Position numbers and translations under genes: made by a program. Under the pieces are notes generated by a model. That model was not told the DNA's origin and did not search any database. It worked only from the letters and a program-made list of their open reading frames with translations. A stretch of 64,000 bases of DNA from NCBI RefSeq assembly GCF_007829335.1, contig NZ_VIWO01000006.1:434001-498000 (forward strand), written 5' to 3'. Position 1 is the stretch's first letter, and each line of letters starts with the position of its first letter. Below are positions 51,851 through 61,737 of the stretch, piece after piece. The stretch is from Chitinophaga polysaccharea (lineage in GTDB: Bacteria > Bacteroidota > Bacteroidia > Chitinophagales > Chitinophagaceae).

Positions 51851-53620
51851 ATGAAAAATGTTCTGCTAAAGTTTTTCAGCAGCGCCCTGCTGCTGACACC
51901 CCCCGCATCTATTGTCTCTGCACAGCAGCTATTGACTAACTATACCGCCACATTGCCTGCTACAGACGCACTTGGCAGGAAACTTCCTACCTATGAAGAA
52001 GTGGGTGATGAAAAAAAAGACAGGTTCGTGGGTATGTTTTACTGGACCTGGCACCAGGATCAGCGTAAAAACTTAACCCCTCACAATACTACGGCTTTTT
52101 TACAGCAACACCCGGAGGCGCGGTATGATTTTCACCACCCTGCCTGGCCAGAAAACATCATGAACTTCTGGAATGAACCACTCTTTGGCTACTATACCAG
52201 CCTGGATAAATGGGTGATATGGAAACATGCAGAAATGCTGGCAGATGCAGGTGTGGATATGATCATGTTTGATTGTACCAATGGCGACATTGTATGGAAG
52301 TCGGCTTACATGAAGTTATGTGAAGTATTTACAGAAGCCAGGAAAAATGGCATCCGCACACCGCAAATCGCATTTATGATGGGATTCGGCGCCAGCAACG
52401 ATAGCAAAAGCGCGATTAACCAGGTATACAACGACCTGTATAAGCCAGGCTTGTACAAAGATCTCTGGTTTCAATGGAAGGGAAAGCCGCTCATGATGGC
52501 CTATCCGGATAATATCAGTGAAGAAATAAAAAACTTCTTCACCTTCCGGCCCGGGCAGCCGGTGTACAATAAAGGTCCCCAACGCAACGATCAATGGGGA
52601 TGGCTGGAGATATACCCACAGCACGGATTTGCAAGGAATGCGGATGGCAGTTTTGAGCAGATGACAGTAGGAGTTTCTCAAAACTGGACAAAGGCCAACG
52701 GCTTAAATCCTATGAACGCCCAAGGCGCTTTTGGTAGAAGCTACACAAATAAAAATGGTCATGATACCCGGCCCGATGCTCACCAGTACGGGCTCAACTT
52801 CCAGGAACAATGGGACTATGTGTTGACACAAAATGTAAAACTAGCCTTCGTAACAGGATGGAATGAATGGATTGCCGGTCGCTATGAAACATGGTGCGGC
52901 CAGCCCAATGCTTTCCCCGATGAATTTGATACGGAGAACAGCCGGGACATTGAACCCATGAAAGGCGGCCATAATGATAACTATTATTACCAGCTGGTAG
53001 CCAATATCCGCCGCTTCAAAGGCATGCCTGCCCCGAAAAAAATATCCGGGGAGAAAATCATACACATTGATGGAAAATTCAATGACTGGACCGATGTACT
53101 CCCGGAATACAAAGCACATCGCGGTAGCACCCTTCATCGCGATACAGATGGCTATCCAGGTACACACTATACCAACACTTCCGGTCGTAACGATATTGTG
53201 GCCGCCAAAGTGGCCCGCGATAAAAAATATGTATACTTCTTTGTAGAAACAGCAGATAAACTCACCTCTCCCGGGGATCCCGCCTGGATGCGATTATTTA
53301 TTGATACCGACCGCCGCAAACAATCCGGCTGGGAAGGATACGACTATGTGATCAATCGCAAATCTCCCGGCACTAAAGCTACTTTAGAAAGATCCCTACA
53401 CGGATGGAACTGGGAAACCGTTGCTGCGGTGGATTATCGTTATACCGGCAACCAGCTGGAAATGCGCATCCCCAGGGAATTATTACAAACAGGAAATAAT
53501 CCGCTGGATTTCGAATTCAAATGGTCGGATAATATGCAACAGGAAGGAGATATCATAGACTTCCTCATAAACGGAGATGTGGCGCCCGCCGGCCGCTTTA
53601 ATTACTTCTTTAAAGAATAG
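51851..53620 (+). CDS. exported GH71/GH99-like glycosidase with C-terminal sugar-binding-like domain
   Basis: A 589-residue exported protein. After a signal peptide (LLKFFSSALLLTPPASIVSA) a TIM-barrel domain spans about 50-395 with VGMFYWTWHQDQRKN, ADAGVDMIMFDCTNGD and FVTGWNEWIAGRY, reminiscent of GH71/GH99-like enzymes acting on mannans or other glycans. Residues about 405-589 form a CBM9/DOMON-like domain (HIDGKFNDWTDVLPEY, RLFIDTDRRKQSGWEGYDYV). ATG at 51851 opens the signal peptide; an earlier GTG at 51803 is unlikely. It heads the SusC/SusD cluster. Confidence 0.8.
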   Translation: MKNVLLKFFSSALLLTPPASIVSAQQLLTNYTATLPATDALGRKLPTYEEVGDEKKDRFVGMFYWTWHQDQRKNLTPHNTTAFLQQHPEARYDFHHPAWPENIMNFWNEPLFGYYTSLDKWVIWKHAEMLADAGVDMIMFDCTNGDIVWKSAYMKLCEVFTEARKNGIRTPQIAFMMGFGASNDSKSAINQVYNDLYKPGLYKDLWFQWKGKPLMMAYPDNISEEIKNFFTFRPGQPVYNKGPQRNDQWGWLEIYPQHGFARNADGSFEQMTVGVSQNWTKANGLNPMNAQGAFGRSYTNKNGHDTRPDAHQYGLNFQEQWDYVLTQNVKLAFVTGWNEWIAGRYETWCGQPNAFPDEFDTENSRDIEPMKGGHNDNYYYQLVANIRRFKGMPAPKKISGEKIIHIDGKFNDWTDVLPEYKAHRGSTLHRDTDGYPGTHYTNTSGRNDIVAAKVARDKKYVYFFVETADKLTSPGDPAWMRLFIDTDRRKQSGWEGYDYVINRKSPGTKATLERSLHGWNWETVAAVDYRYTGNQLEMRIPRELLQTGNNPLDFEFKWSDNMQQEGDIIDFLINGDVAPAGRFNYFFKE

Positions 53621-53706
53621 CAATAGATCCATCGATAACACGCTCACCGATTCAAGCTTTACCAAACCAAAATCACGTTAGAAGAAAAGTCTAAAAAGAC
53701 CACGAT

Positions 53707-56700
53707 ATGAAAAACAATGCTAATCGTCACAGGGCAACCTTATACTTGCTCCTGCTGGGAATTTGCTGCTCATTTGCGGCCTTTGCCCAGGAAAAAATTA
53801 AAATCTCAGGCACTGTTGCCGACTCCACCGGAGCCAGTCCACTCCCCGGTGTTACCATTAAAGTACAGGGATCTGATAAGGGTACTCAAACAAACGGGGA
53901 TGGCCGGTTCATTATAGATGCAGCACCCGACGCCATCCTGATCTTTAGTTACATGGGCTATAACCGGAAAATAATTGCTGTAAACGGCAGCACAAACATG
54001 TATGTAAGGCTGGCTTCTTCCAACGAAAAATTAAATGAAGTGGTGGTGGTCGGCTACGGGCAACAGAAAAAGATTTCTGTAACCGGCGCAGTATCTTCTG
54101 TACAAACAAAAGACATCAGACAGAGTTCATCTGCCAGCCTGGCAAATGCGTTGTCGGGGCGTTTGCCAGGTCTGACTGCTATCCAGTCGGGTGGTGGACA
54201 ACCAGGACGCGATGATGCCACTATGTACCTGAGAGGCGCCGCTACTACCAATGGCACCAATCCGCTTATACTGATAGACGGAGTGCCCCGTGATAATATC
54301 CGCACGATAGACCCTAATGAAGTGGCGTCGGTTACGGTGTTAAAAGATGCTTCCGCTACCGCCGTATTTGGCGTACGCGGCGCCAATGGCGTTATACTCA
54401 TTACTACCAGGAGAGGACAACCCGGTAAAGCAGAATTGAACATTAGTGTAGATCAGAGTTACTCGTCGTTTACCAGGGAACCTGAACGGTTGCATTCCGT
54501 CGAATATATGACGCTACGAAATGAAGCAGCAAAAAATGATGGCATTACTACCCCGCCTTTCCCACAGGAAATAATAGATAAATACGCCCACCCACTTGCA
54601 GGGCTGGACCCTAAAGACCCGGATTACGCCAATAAAGCCAGGATCCGGAACTATATTTACCCGGATCACGACTACTACCGCGAATACATCTCCAGGTATT
54701 CCCCGCAAACACGCGTCAACGCAAGTCTTAACGGAGGTACTGACAAAGTAGCTTATTTTGCCAATGCCACCTATCTTCACCAGGGTGGAAACCTCAAAAC
54801 AGAACCTAAATCACAGTTAGGATATGACCCTTCCTCGAAACTGGATCGCTATAGTTTCCGGTCTAACCTCGATTATAAAATAACGCCTACCCTCAAAGCA
54901 TTTCTAAATACCGGCACCTATATAGAACAGGTAAATATGCCCTCCGCAGGCTTATATCCCGGCAGTTCCACCGACTGGATGATAACGGATCTTATTTACC
55001 AGGCACAAACCATCCTCCCGATTACCCCGGGTCCTACAACAATAGATGGATTTGGTGTGCCTGCCGGAAAGATCGTAGATCCTGGTTACCTGGACCGTTC
55101 TGCCTTTGAAATTATGAACCGATTTGGCTACAGGAACGAGGTAAGATCCAATCTAAACAGCACACTGGGACTGGAATGGGATCTCAGCAAAACGTTCACT
55201 AAAGGTCTTAGCCTGAAAGGAATGATTTCCTATGATTCCAAAGCAACAACTGCCGTACAGGGTTTTAAAACAGAACAGCTTTACCTGGCGCAGGTCAACT
55301 ACCAAACAGATGAGCTAAACTATGCATTAAAACGCTCCGGTGAAAACCGGCTTTCCCTGACCAAAGGAGCCGACTCGCGGTATAATATTAACATCCAGGG
55401 AGGGATCAACTATAACAGGACTTTCGGCAGCAAACATGATGTGGGTGGTATGGTATTGGCACAGCGCGACTACTGGGAATCCCCGTCCGGAGAGATTCCG
55501 TTTAATGTAGTAGGCGTAGCCGCAAGGGCTACCTATGGATATGATAACAGGTACCTGGCGGAAATCAACATGGGGTATAATGGCTCGGAGCAATTTGCTC
55601 CGGGTAAACGTTACGGTTTCTTCCCTGCGGTATCAGCAGGATGGACAATCAGTAATGAAAAATTCCTGAAAGGAAATCAGTTTCTGACCAACCTGAAATT
55701 AAGGGCTTCCTATGGTAAAGTGGGTAATGATAAAATGGGGGGCGACCGTTTCCTCTACCTGAGTGACATTACCATGGGTAGCGGCCCTTTGGGAAGTTTG
55801 GGAATGGGACAAGGGGTTAACCAGGGATTATTGGGTAATACAAATATCACCTGGGAGCTGGCCAGAAAGCAAAACTATGGCATAGACCTCGAATTACTGG
55901 GCAGCCTGGGAATTACCTTCGATTACTTCATTGAAAACCGCTCAGATATCCTGATAAGCCGCGGCACGATCCCACAGTTACAGGGTGTGCCGCTCGATAA
56001 AATCCCGAGAATCAATATGGGCGAGGTAGATAACAAAGGATTTGAAATTGAGTTAACCTATAACAAAAGTATTACCAGGAACCTTCATCTCAATTTCAGG
56101 GGCAACTTTGGTTATAATCACAACACCGTGAAGTTTATCGATGAAGCCATTAATAGCGAAGCCTATGCATACAGGTACCGGCAAACCGGCTTTTCATTGG
56201 GACAAAGCTGGGGATATAAAATTGATTACAGTAACGGGAACGGCTATTTTAATTCCCAGGAAGAACTTGACAAATACCTCTCGCATACCGTCTATGGTTT
56301 TGGTAGCCCGCGGGTAGGCGATTTCAAATATATTGACCTGAATGGAGACGGCGTAGTGGACGACAAAGATTTAGCCCCCATCAAATATACCAGCATCCCG
56401 GGTATCGTTTACGGCGCCATGCTGGCGCTGGGTTACAAAGGTATTGACCTCACTGTTTTCTTCCAGGGTGTGGGCAGGTATTCCTCGAATTATGCTAACC
56501 AGGGGGTATATGAATATATTATCCAGGGTACCTACTTTGATTACCACAAAACAGCCTGGACAGCAGAGCGCTATGCGAAGGGAGAAAAAATTACATATCC
56601 GGCGCTGAGTACAAGAAGTAATACTAATCATACGGCGAATGATTTTTTTATTATGGACAGATCCTTCTTCCGCCTCAAAAATATAGAACTAGCCTATACA

Positions 56701-56877
56701 CTTCCCCCGGGGTTGCTGAAGAGAGCCAGTATAAAAGCTGTACGGCTATACGTGAGCGCACAAAACCTGCTTACATGGGATAAGCTGAAGATGGGGCATC
56801 TTGATCCTGAAACAACTAATAGCATTGGCTATCCGGTAACACGTATGATGAATTTCGGATTCAATGCCACCTTCTAA
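53707..56877 (+). CDS. SusC/RagA-type TonB-linked outer membrane transporter (SusC1)
   Basis: A 1056-residue TonB-dependent porin that imports glycan fragments with its SusD partner. Domains in order: signal peptide (LYLLLLGICCSFAAFAQ), carboxypeptidase-D-like domain (KISGTVADSTGASPLPGVTI), TonB box (EVVVVGYGQQ), plug (LANALSGRLPGLTAIQSGGG, IDPNEVASVTVLKDASATAV) and a beta-barrel ending in MMNFGFNATF. It lies 86 bases after the GH gene and 18 bases before susD1. No ECF sigma/anti-sigma pair is in the window. Confidence 0.95.
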   Translation: MKNNANRHRATLYLLLLGICCSFAAFAQEKIKISGTVADSTGASPLPGVTIKVQGSDKGTQTNGDGRFIIDAAPDAILIFSYMGYNRKIIAVNGSTNMYVRLASSNEKLNEVVVVGYGQQKKISVTGAVSSVQTKDIRQSSSASLANALSGRLPGLTAIQSGGGQPGRDDATMYLRGAATTNGTNPLILIDGVPRDNIRTIDPNEVASVTVLKDASATAVFGVRGANGVILITTRRGQPGKAELNISVDQSYSSFTREPERLHSVEYMTLRNEAAKNDGITTPPFPQEIIDKYAHPLAGLDPKDPDYANKARIRNYIYPDHDYYREYISRYSPQTRVNASLNGGTDKVAYFANATYLHQGGNLKTEPKSQLGYDPSSKLDRYSFRSNLDYKITPTLKAFLNTGTYIEQVNMPSAGLYPGSSTDWMITDLIYQAQTILPITPGPTTIDGFGVPAGKIVDPGYLDRSAFEIMNRFGYRNEVRSNLNSTLGLEWDLSKTFTKGLSLKGMISYDSKATTAVQGFKTEQLYLAQVNYQTDELNYALKRSGENRLSLTKGADSRYNINIQGGINYNRTFGSKHDVGGMVLAQRDYWESPSGEIPFNVVGVAARATYGYDNRYLAEINMGYNGSEQFAPGKRYGFFPAVSAGWTISNEKFLKGNQFLTNLKLRASYGKVGNDKMGGDRFLYLSDITMGSGPLGSLGMGQGVNQGLLGNTNITWELARKQNYGIDLELLGSLGITFDYFIENRSDILISRGTIPQLQGVPLDKIPRINMGEVDNKGFEIELTYNKSITRNLHLNFRGNFGYNHNTVKFIDEAINSEAYAYRYRQTGFSLGQSWGYKIDYSNGNGYFNSQEELDKYLSHTVYGFGSPRVGDFKYIDLNGDGVVDDKDLAPIKYTSIPGIVYGAMLALGYKGIDLTVFFQGVGRYSSNYANQGVYEYIIQGTYFDYHKTAWTAERYAKGEKITYPALSTRSNTNHTANDFFIMDRSFFRLKNIELAYTLPPGLLKRASIKAVRLYVSAQNLLTWDKLKMGHLDPETTNSIGYPVTRMMNFGFNATF

Positions 56878-56895
56878 TACTACAATAAAGCAATT

Positions 56896-58791
56896 ATGAA
56901 AACGATATACACATATTTACTGCTACTATTGCTATTGGCCATGGGCGCGTGTAAGAGGGCCCTGGATATGGCGCCGGATGGCAAGATCTCAATGAACGAC
57001 ATTTTTGCAGATAATACCAGGGTAGGCGCATTTTTAAACAGCTGTTATGATAATATGCCGGCAAAAGGCACCAGGTATTTTTTCTGGAGCCGGGGTCCCG
57101 TGGTGTGGAGCGATGAGGCATGGGATACCGATGCAGAAGCAGAACCCTGGATCATGGCGGGACGCATGTATAACGGCGACGCTTCCGCTGGCAATCACCC
57201 TGTTGTTAATATCAGTGCAGACGCCGGCAACGGTGATTACTGGGCACGATACTGGAACGCTATCCGTAACTGCTCGGTATTTATAAGCCGCATTGACAGC
57301 GCCAATGTTACCAATCCGGCCGATCGTAACCGGTGGAGAGCTGAGGCGCACTTACTCAGGGCCTATTACTATGCAGAATTGGTACGGTGGTATGGTGCTG
57401 CGGTACCCATAGAGCGCGAGCCCCGTAACTTTACAGATGATTTCTCCAAAATTACCAGGGCAAGCTATTACGATGTCGTGAAATTCATTATAGAAGACTG
57501 TGATGCGGCCCTCGCAACAGCAGAACTACCCTGGAGGATCACCACCGGCGGAGAAGCTGGCCGGGTCAACAAAGCCATGGCCGAAGCCATAAAATCCCGG
57601 ATGATCCTGTTTGCAGCCAGCCCCTTGTATAATGCAGGAAAAGATTACTGGCAGGAAGCCTATACCATCAACAAAACAGCACTCACTAATCTCCGGGCAA
57701 ATGGATACCAGTTATACAACAAGGTAAACCTGCCGCAGATTTATCTTGCTGATGAAGCCTACCTTGGCCCCAACAAGAATGTACATACCGCCCTGTATAA
57801 TGAGTATTTCACACAAACAATGGCATATACTTCCAACCCGACCGATAAGGAAACTATTTACCAGAGCAGGGACGGGCAGGGAAACATATGGGATATCGAT
57901 GGTATTGGGGCACAGGATGGTTATAAGTCAGGCACCTGCCCTACACAGGAACTGGTGGACGCTTATGAAACAAGTAATGGACTGTCTGTGCTCGACACAG
58001 ATAATCCCTATGCAGATGAGAAACATACGCAACCCAATTACAATACTGCCAACACACTTTATAACCCTGACAAGCCTTATGAAAACCGCGACCCGCGCTT
58101 TTATGCTTCCATCTATTACAATGGTTCCAAAAGAAAAGCCTGGTGGACATTCAACGAAACGCCGGCATCCTTTGAAAATTACCCTGGCAGCATAGGTAAC
58201 AGGGTTCGGGTGATTGCTACCTATGTGGGCGAGCCACAAACCGGCATTCATTCATCCGTTAGAAAAGCTACCCGCACCGGCTATTTCGAAAGAAAATTCC
58301 AGCACCCCAATGCGGGTAATGATAACCCCGTAGGTGGCGCCAACTGGAAACTTTTCCGCCTGGGAGAAGTGATCCTCAATTTTGCGGAAGCTGCCGCAGA
58401 AGCAGGTAAGCTGGAAGAGGCAACGGCTGCTGTTAATGAAATCAGGGCACGTGCCGGCATGCCTGATCTGCCCGCAGGCTTATCCCAGGCTGCGCTGATC
58501 AAACGGGTACATAGTGAGCGTAGAGTAGAACTGGCCATGGAAGAGAACCGTTACTTTGATGTACGTCGCTGGTGTACACCAACAGGAGATCTTTCTAAAA
58601 CAGACAAGTGGGTCACTGCTATGGAAATTACCCGCAATCCCGATGGTATTTTTAAATACAAACGGCGGCCGGTACGTGAAACGGAGCGCAGGAATTACAC
58701 CAATAAATTTCTCTTTCTCCCAATTCCGCTACAGGAGGCTAACCGTCTGCAGGCCATTACCGGAAATAACTGGCAAAACCCAGGTTGGTAG
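56896..58791 (+). CDS. SusD/RagB family nutrient-binding lipoprotein (SusD1)
   Basis: A 631-residue surface lipoprotein that captures glycans over the SusC1 barrel. The lipobox is AMGACKR (Cys about 19). TPR-like helices follow (AEAHLLRAYYYAELVRWYGA), with ESPLYNAG-like FAASPLYNAG and the C-terminal SusD signature EVNEIRARAGMPDLPAG / RRVELAMEENRYFDVRRW. The final INxW is NNWQNPGW. It overlaps nothing upstream and is 35 bases before the SusC2 start. Confidence 0.95.
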   Translation: MKTIYTYLLLLLLLAMGACKRALDMAPDGKISMNDIFADNTRVGAFLNSCYDNMPAKGTRYFFWSRGPVVWSDEAWDTDAEAEPWIMAGRMYNGDASAGNHPVVNISADAGNGDYWARYWNAIRNCSVFISRIDSANVTNPADRNRWRAEAHLLRAYYYAELVRWYGAAVPIEREPRNFTDDFSKITRASYYDVVKFIIEDCDAALATAELPWRITTGGEAGRVNKAMAEAIKSRMILFAASPLYNAGKDYWQEAYTINKTALTNLRANGYQLYNKVNLPQIYLADEAYLGPNKNVHTALYNEYFTQTMAYTSNPTDKETIYQSRDGQGNIWDIDGIGAQDGYKSGTCPTQELVDAYETSNGLSVLDTDNPYADEKHTQPNYNTANTLYNPDKPYENRDPRFYASIYYNGSKRKAWWTFNETPASFENYPGSIGNRVRVIATYVGEPQTGIHSSVRKATRTGYFERKFQHPNAGNDNPVGGANWKLFRLGEVILNFAEAAAEAGKLEEATAAVNEIRARAGMPDLPAGLSQAALIKRVHSERRVELAMEENRYFDVRRWCTPTGDLSKTDKWVTAMEITRNPDGIFKYKRRPVRETERRNYTNKFLFLPIPLQEANRLQAITGNNWQNPGW

Positions 58792-58826
58792 TAAACACTT
58801 TCGTAAATGCTTGTAATACCAAAAAC

Positions 58827-61718
58827 ATGAGAGCTAAATTAACTATCCATATCATACTCATCTTTGCGGCTGTTTCGATTGCTTCGCAGGATGCAACGCT
58901 TCAGGCGCAGCAGCGGGTTGCTACCCCCGCAAAAGACACCACATTGCAACGGGATGCACTCCACCGGGATGAAGTAGTGCAACTGGGTTACAGCACGCAA
59001 TTGCGTGGGGAAGTAACCGGGGCGGTATCAACTGTAAGTGGCGAAATACTGGAAAGATCGCCGGTAGCCAATCTTACTCAAACGCTGGCAGGCAGCCTGG
59101 CAGGGTTAACTACCATGGAAACATTCTCCGAACTATCCAGGTCTAACACCAACCTCTTTGTAAGAGGCATTTCCTCCGCCCGGCAAAATGGTCCGCTGGT
59201 AATCATTGATGGCATTATCTGCTCGTACAACAGCAACCAGACATTGGAATATATTTCCGCCAGTGAAATTGAATCCATCTCCATACTGAAAGACGCCTCC
59301 ACACAGGCGCTGTATGGCATACAAGGCGCCAATGGCATTATAGTGGTTACCACAAAAAGAGGGCAGAAAGGCAACCTGAAAGTAAACGTCCGCATGGACC
59401 AGTCTTTCCAGCAGGTAACTACCAAACCTACCTTCTACAATTCCGCCGACTATGCCACCATGCGGAACCAGGCCGCATTTAATGATGGGTTAGGCGATTA
59501 TTACTTATTTTCTGAAAAACAAATAGCCGGCTACCGCAGCGGAACAGATAAACAACTATACCCTAATAATAACTGGTACGAACAATACATGAAAGACGTT
59601 GCCTTTATGCAGCGCGTGGCGGTAAACTTATCAGCGGGCAATGACAGGGTACAGTTCTTCTCCAATATCAATGTAATGCACCAGGGTGGACAGTTTAAAA
59701 CGGATCAGACCAAATATAATTCCAACGCCAACAATGTATGGGTAAACTATCGGACTAACCTGGACATGACCCTCAATAAGTACATCAAAGGATTTTTACG
59801 TTTAAGCGGTAACATCAAAAGAGAACGTACTCCCGGTTCCGGTAATGCGACTATATATGGCAGTCTTTTCCAGATGCCACCCACTACCTATGGTCCGCTT
59901 ACACCAGATGGGAATGTGGTCACCACGGAGAGGGTTAATGCACCTACTTACGGCATGCTTAACCGTTCCGGTTATTACCGGCATACCGTTACCAATATAT
60001 CTTCACAGGTGGGACTGGATGTGGATCTGAGCTTCCTCTCCAAAGGATTGAGCTTAACAGGCACCTTCGCTTACCAGACCAACGCAGTTGGCAGCCTGGC
60101 TACCACGCAAAACTATGAGCGTTGGATCAGGACAGATAATCCTGATACACTGGCATTCGTAAAAAAAGGAAGTGACAATAATACCCCTCTTGCGTATAGT
60201 AAGGGAAGCTCCTATTACTATCATCTCACCTATAATGCTATGCTGAATTACAAACGGGAATTTAACAAACATCGCATCAGCGGATTGGGATATATGTTTT
60301 ATCAGAATCTTACAAAAGCCGATGTAAGTTCTCCTGCATTATTGCCCTACAATAGGGTAAGCTCGGGTGTGGAAGCAGCCTATTCATACGACAACAGGTA
60401 CTTCATAAAACTGGACGCAGGCTATTCCGGTTCTGAACAATACGCCAGGAGCAGCCGGTATGTAGTTACTCCCGCTATATCAGCAGGATGGGAACTCTCC
60501 AACGAAAATTTTATGAAAGGACTCTCCTGGCTGAGCCAATTGAAACTGCGCGCCTCCTGGGGTAAAACCGGTAACGATCAAAGTGGCCTCACCCGTTTTG
60601 CCTACCTGGATAATGTAACGATGAGTGGTGGCGGCCCCATCGGATATCTCCAGTATCTCATTAAGGAAAACCAGGTGGGAAATCCATCAATACAGGCAGA
60701 AATCTCTACCAAACAAAATGCCGGCATCGACGTGGGATTATTCCGCGCGCTGACCATCACCGTAGATGTATTCAAAGAAAAGATGGAGAATATGGTGGTA
60801 GGCGCTTCTTCCAAAATACCACTCTACCAGGGTATCCCGTTGGATAACTATCCCCAGACAAATTCCGGCATCTTTGAAAATAAAGGCTATGAAATAACGG
60901 CGAACTATACTAAAAACATCAACCGCCATCTAACTATATCCCTGGGCGCCATGCTGAGCTATCAGAAAAACACCATTATCAGCTGGAATGAAGCCGTAAG
61001 AACAGCGGACTATACCTACAGGAAAAGAGAGGAAGGATATTCTTTCGGACAGGAATTCGGATACCTCGTAGATTATAGTAATGGGAACGGTTTCTTTAAT
61101 TCAAAAGATGAAATAGAGAAAAGCCACTTAGTCTATGGCATGGGTACTCCCCGCGTAGGCGATCTTAAATACCGTGATTTGAATGGCGACAACATCATCG
61201 ATGACCGTGATAAGGCCCCCATTGGCAGCGGCATGTTACCACGCACCACCTATGCTATCAGCGGTGGCATACGCTACAAAGCGTTTGACTTGAACTTCCT
61301 GTTCCAGGGAGTAGGTGAATTCTCTTCTATCTATGGCGGACAAGGAGTATACGAAACAGACTACGATGGCGTATTTGGTGCATTGCACGCCAATGCCTGG
61401 ACCCAGGAAAGATATGATAAGCACCAGGTGATCAGCTATCCCGCATTATCATTACAAAAAACGGTAAACCATGAAGCCAATGATTTCTTCAGTTATAACA
61501 GGTCTTACATCCGGCTTAAAAATATTGAGCTATCCTATGTATTGCCTGCATCTGTTGCCCGGCGTATCAGCGCGGATAAGATCAGGATACTGCTGAGTGG
61601 CCAGAACCTGTTTACCTGGCATCATATGAAGTCTGGCGACTTTGGTCCGGAAGGCGACGGATACACTGCATTCCCTGTTTACAAGGTATATAACATAGGT
61701 GTGAGCGTAGGTTTTTAA
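58827..61718 (+). CDS. SusC/RagA-type TonB-linked outer membrane transporter (SusC2), without N-terminal extension domain
   Basis: A 963-residue TonB-linked porin paralogous to SusC1. After a signal peptide (IHIILIFAAVSIASQD) only about 40 residues precede the plug, so the carboxypeptidase-D-like domain found in SusC1 is missing; a TonB-box-like DEVVQLGYSTQ remains. Plug and barrel motifs are intact (LAGSLAGLTTMETFSEL, ASEIESISILKDASTQALYG, FPVYKVYNIGVSVGF). ATG at 58827 was chosen because it starts the signal peptide; the frame extends to 58785. Adjacent to SusD2. Confidence 0.93.
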   Translation: MRAKLTIHIILIFAAVSIASQDATLQAQQRVATPAKDTTLQRDALHRDEVVQLGYSTQLRGEVTGAVSTVSGEILERSPVANLTQTLAGSLAGLTTMETFSELSRSNTNLFVRGISSARQNGPLVIIDGIICSYNSNQTLEYISASEIESISILKDASTQALYGIQGANGIIVVTTKRGQKGNLKVNVRMDQSFQQVTTKPTFYNSADYATMRNQAAFNDGLGDYYLFSEKQIAGYRSGTDKQLYPNNNWYEQYMKDVAFMQRVAVNLSAGNDRVQFFSNINVMHQGGQFKTDQTKYNSNANNVWVNYRTNLDMTLNKYIKGFLRLSGNIKRERTPGSGNATIYGSLFQMPPTTYGPLTPDGNVVTTERVNAPTYGMLNRSGYYRHTVTNISSQVGLDVDLSFLSKGLSLTGTFAYQTNAVGSLATTQNYERWIRTDNPDTLAFVKKGSDNNTPLAYSKGSSYYYHLTYNAMLNYKREFNKHRISGLGYMFYQNLTKADVSSPALLPYNRVSSGVEAAYSYDNRYFIKLDAGYSGSEQYARSSRYVVTPAISAGWELSNENFMKGLSWLSQLKLRASWGKTGNDQSGLTRFAYLDNVTMSGGGPIGYLQYLIKENQVGNPSIQAEISTKQNAGIDVGLFRALTITVDVFKEKMENMVVGASSKIPLYQGIPLDNYPQTNSGIFENKGYEITANYTKNINRHLTISLGAMLSYQKNTIISWNEAVRTADYTYRKREEGYSFGQEFGYLVDYSNGNGFFNSKDEIEKSHLVYGMGTPRVGDLKYRDLNGDNIIDDRDKAPIGSGMLPRTTYAISGGIRYKAFDLNFLFQGVGEFSSIYGGQGVYETDYDGVFGALHANAWTQERYDKHQVISYPALSLQKTVNHEANDFFSYNRSYIRLKNIELSYVLPASVARRISADKIRILLSGQNLFTWHHMKSGDFGPEGDGYTAFPVYKVYNIGVSVGF

Positions 61719-61737
61719 TTAACATAACATTATTGGT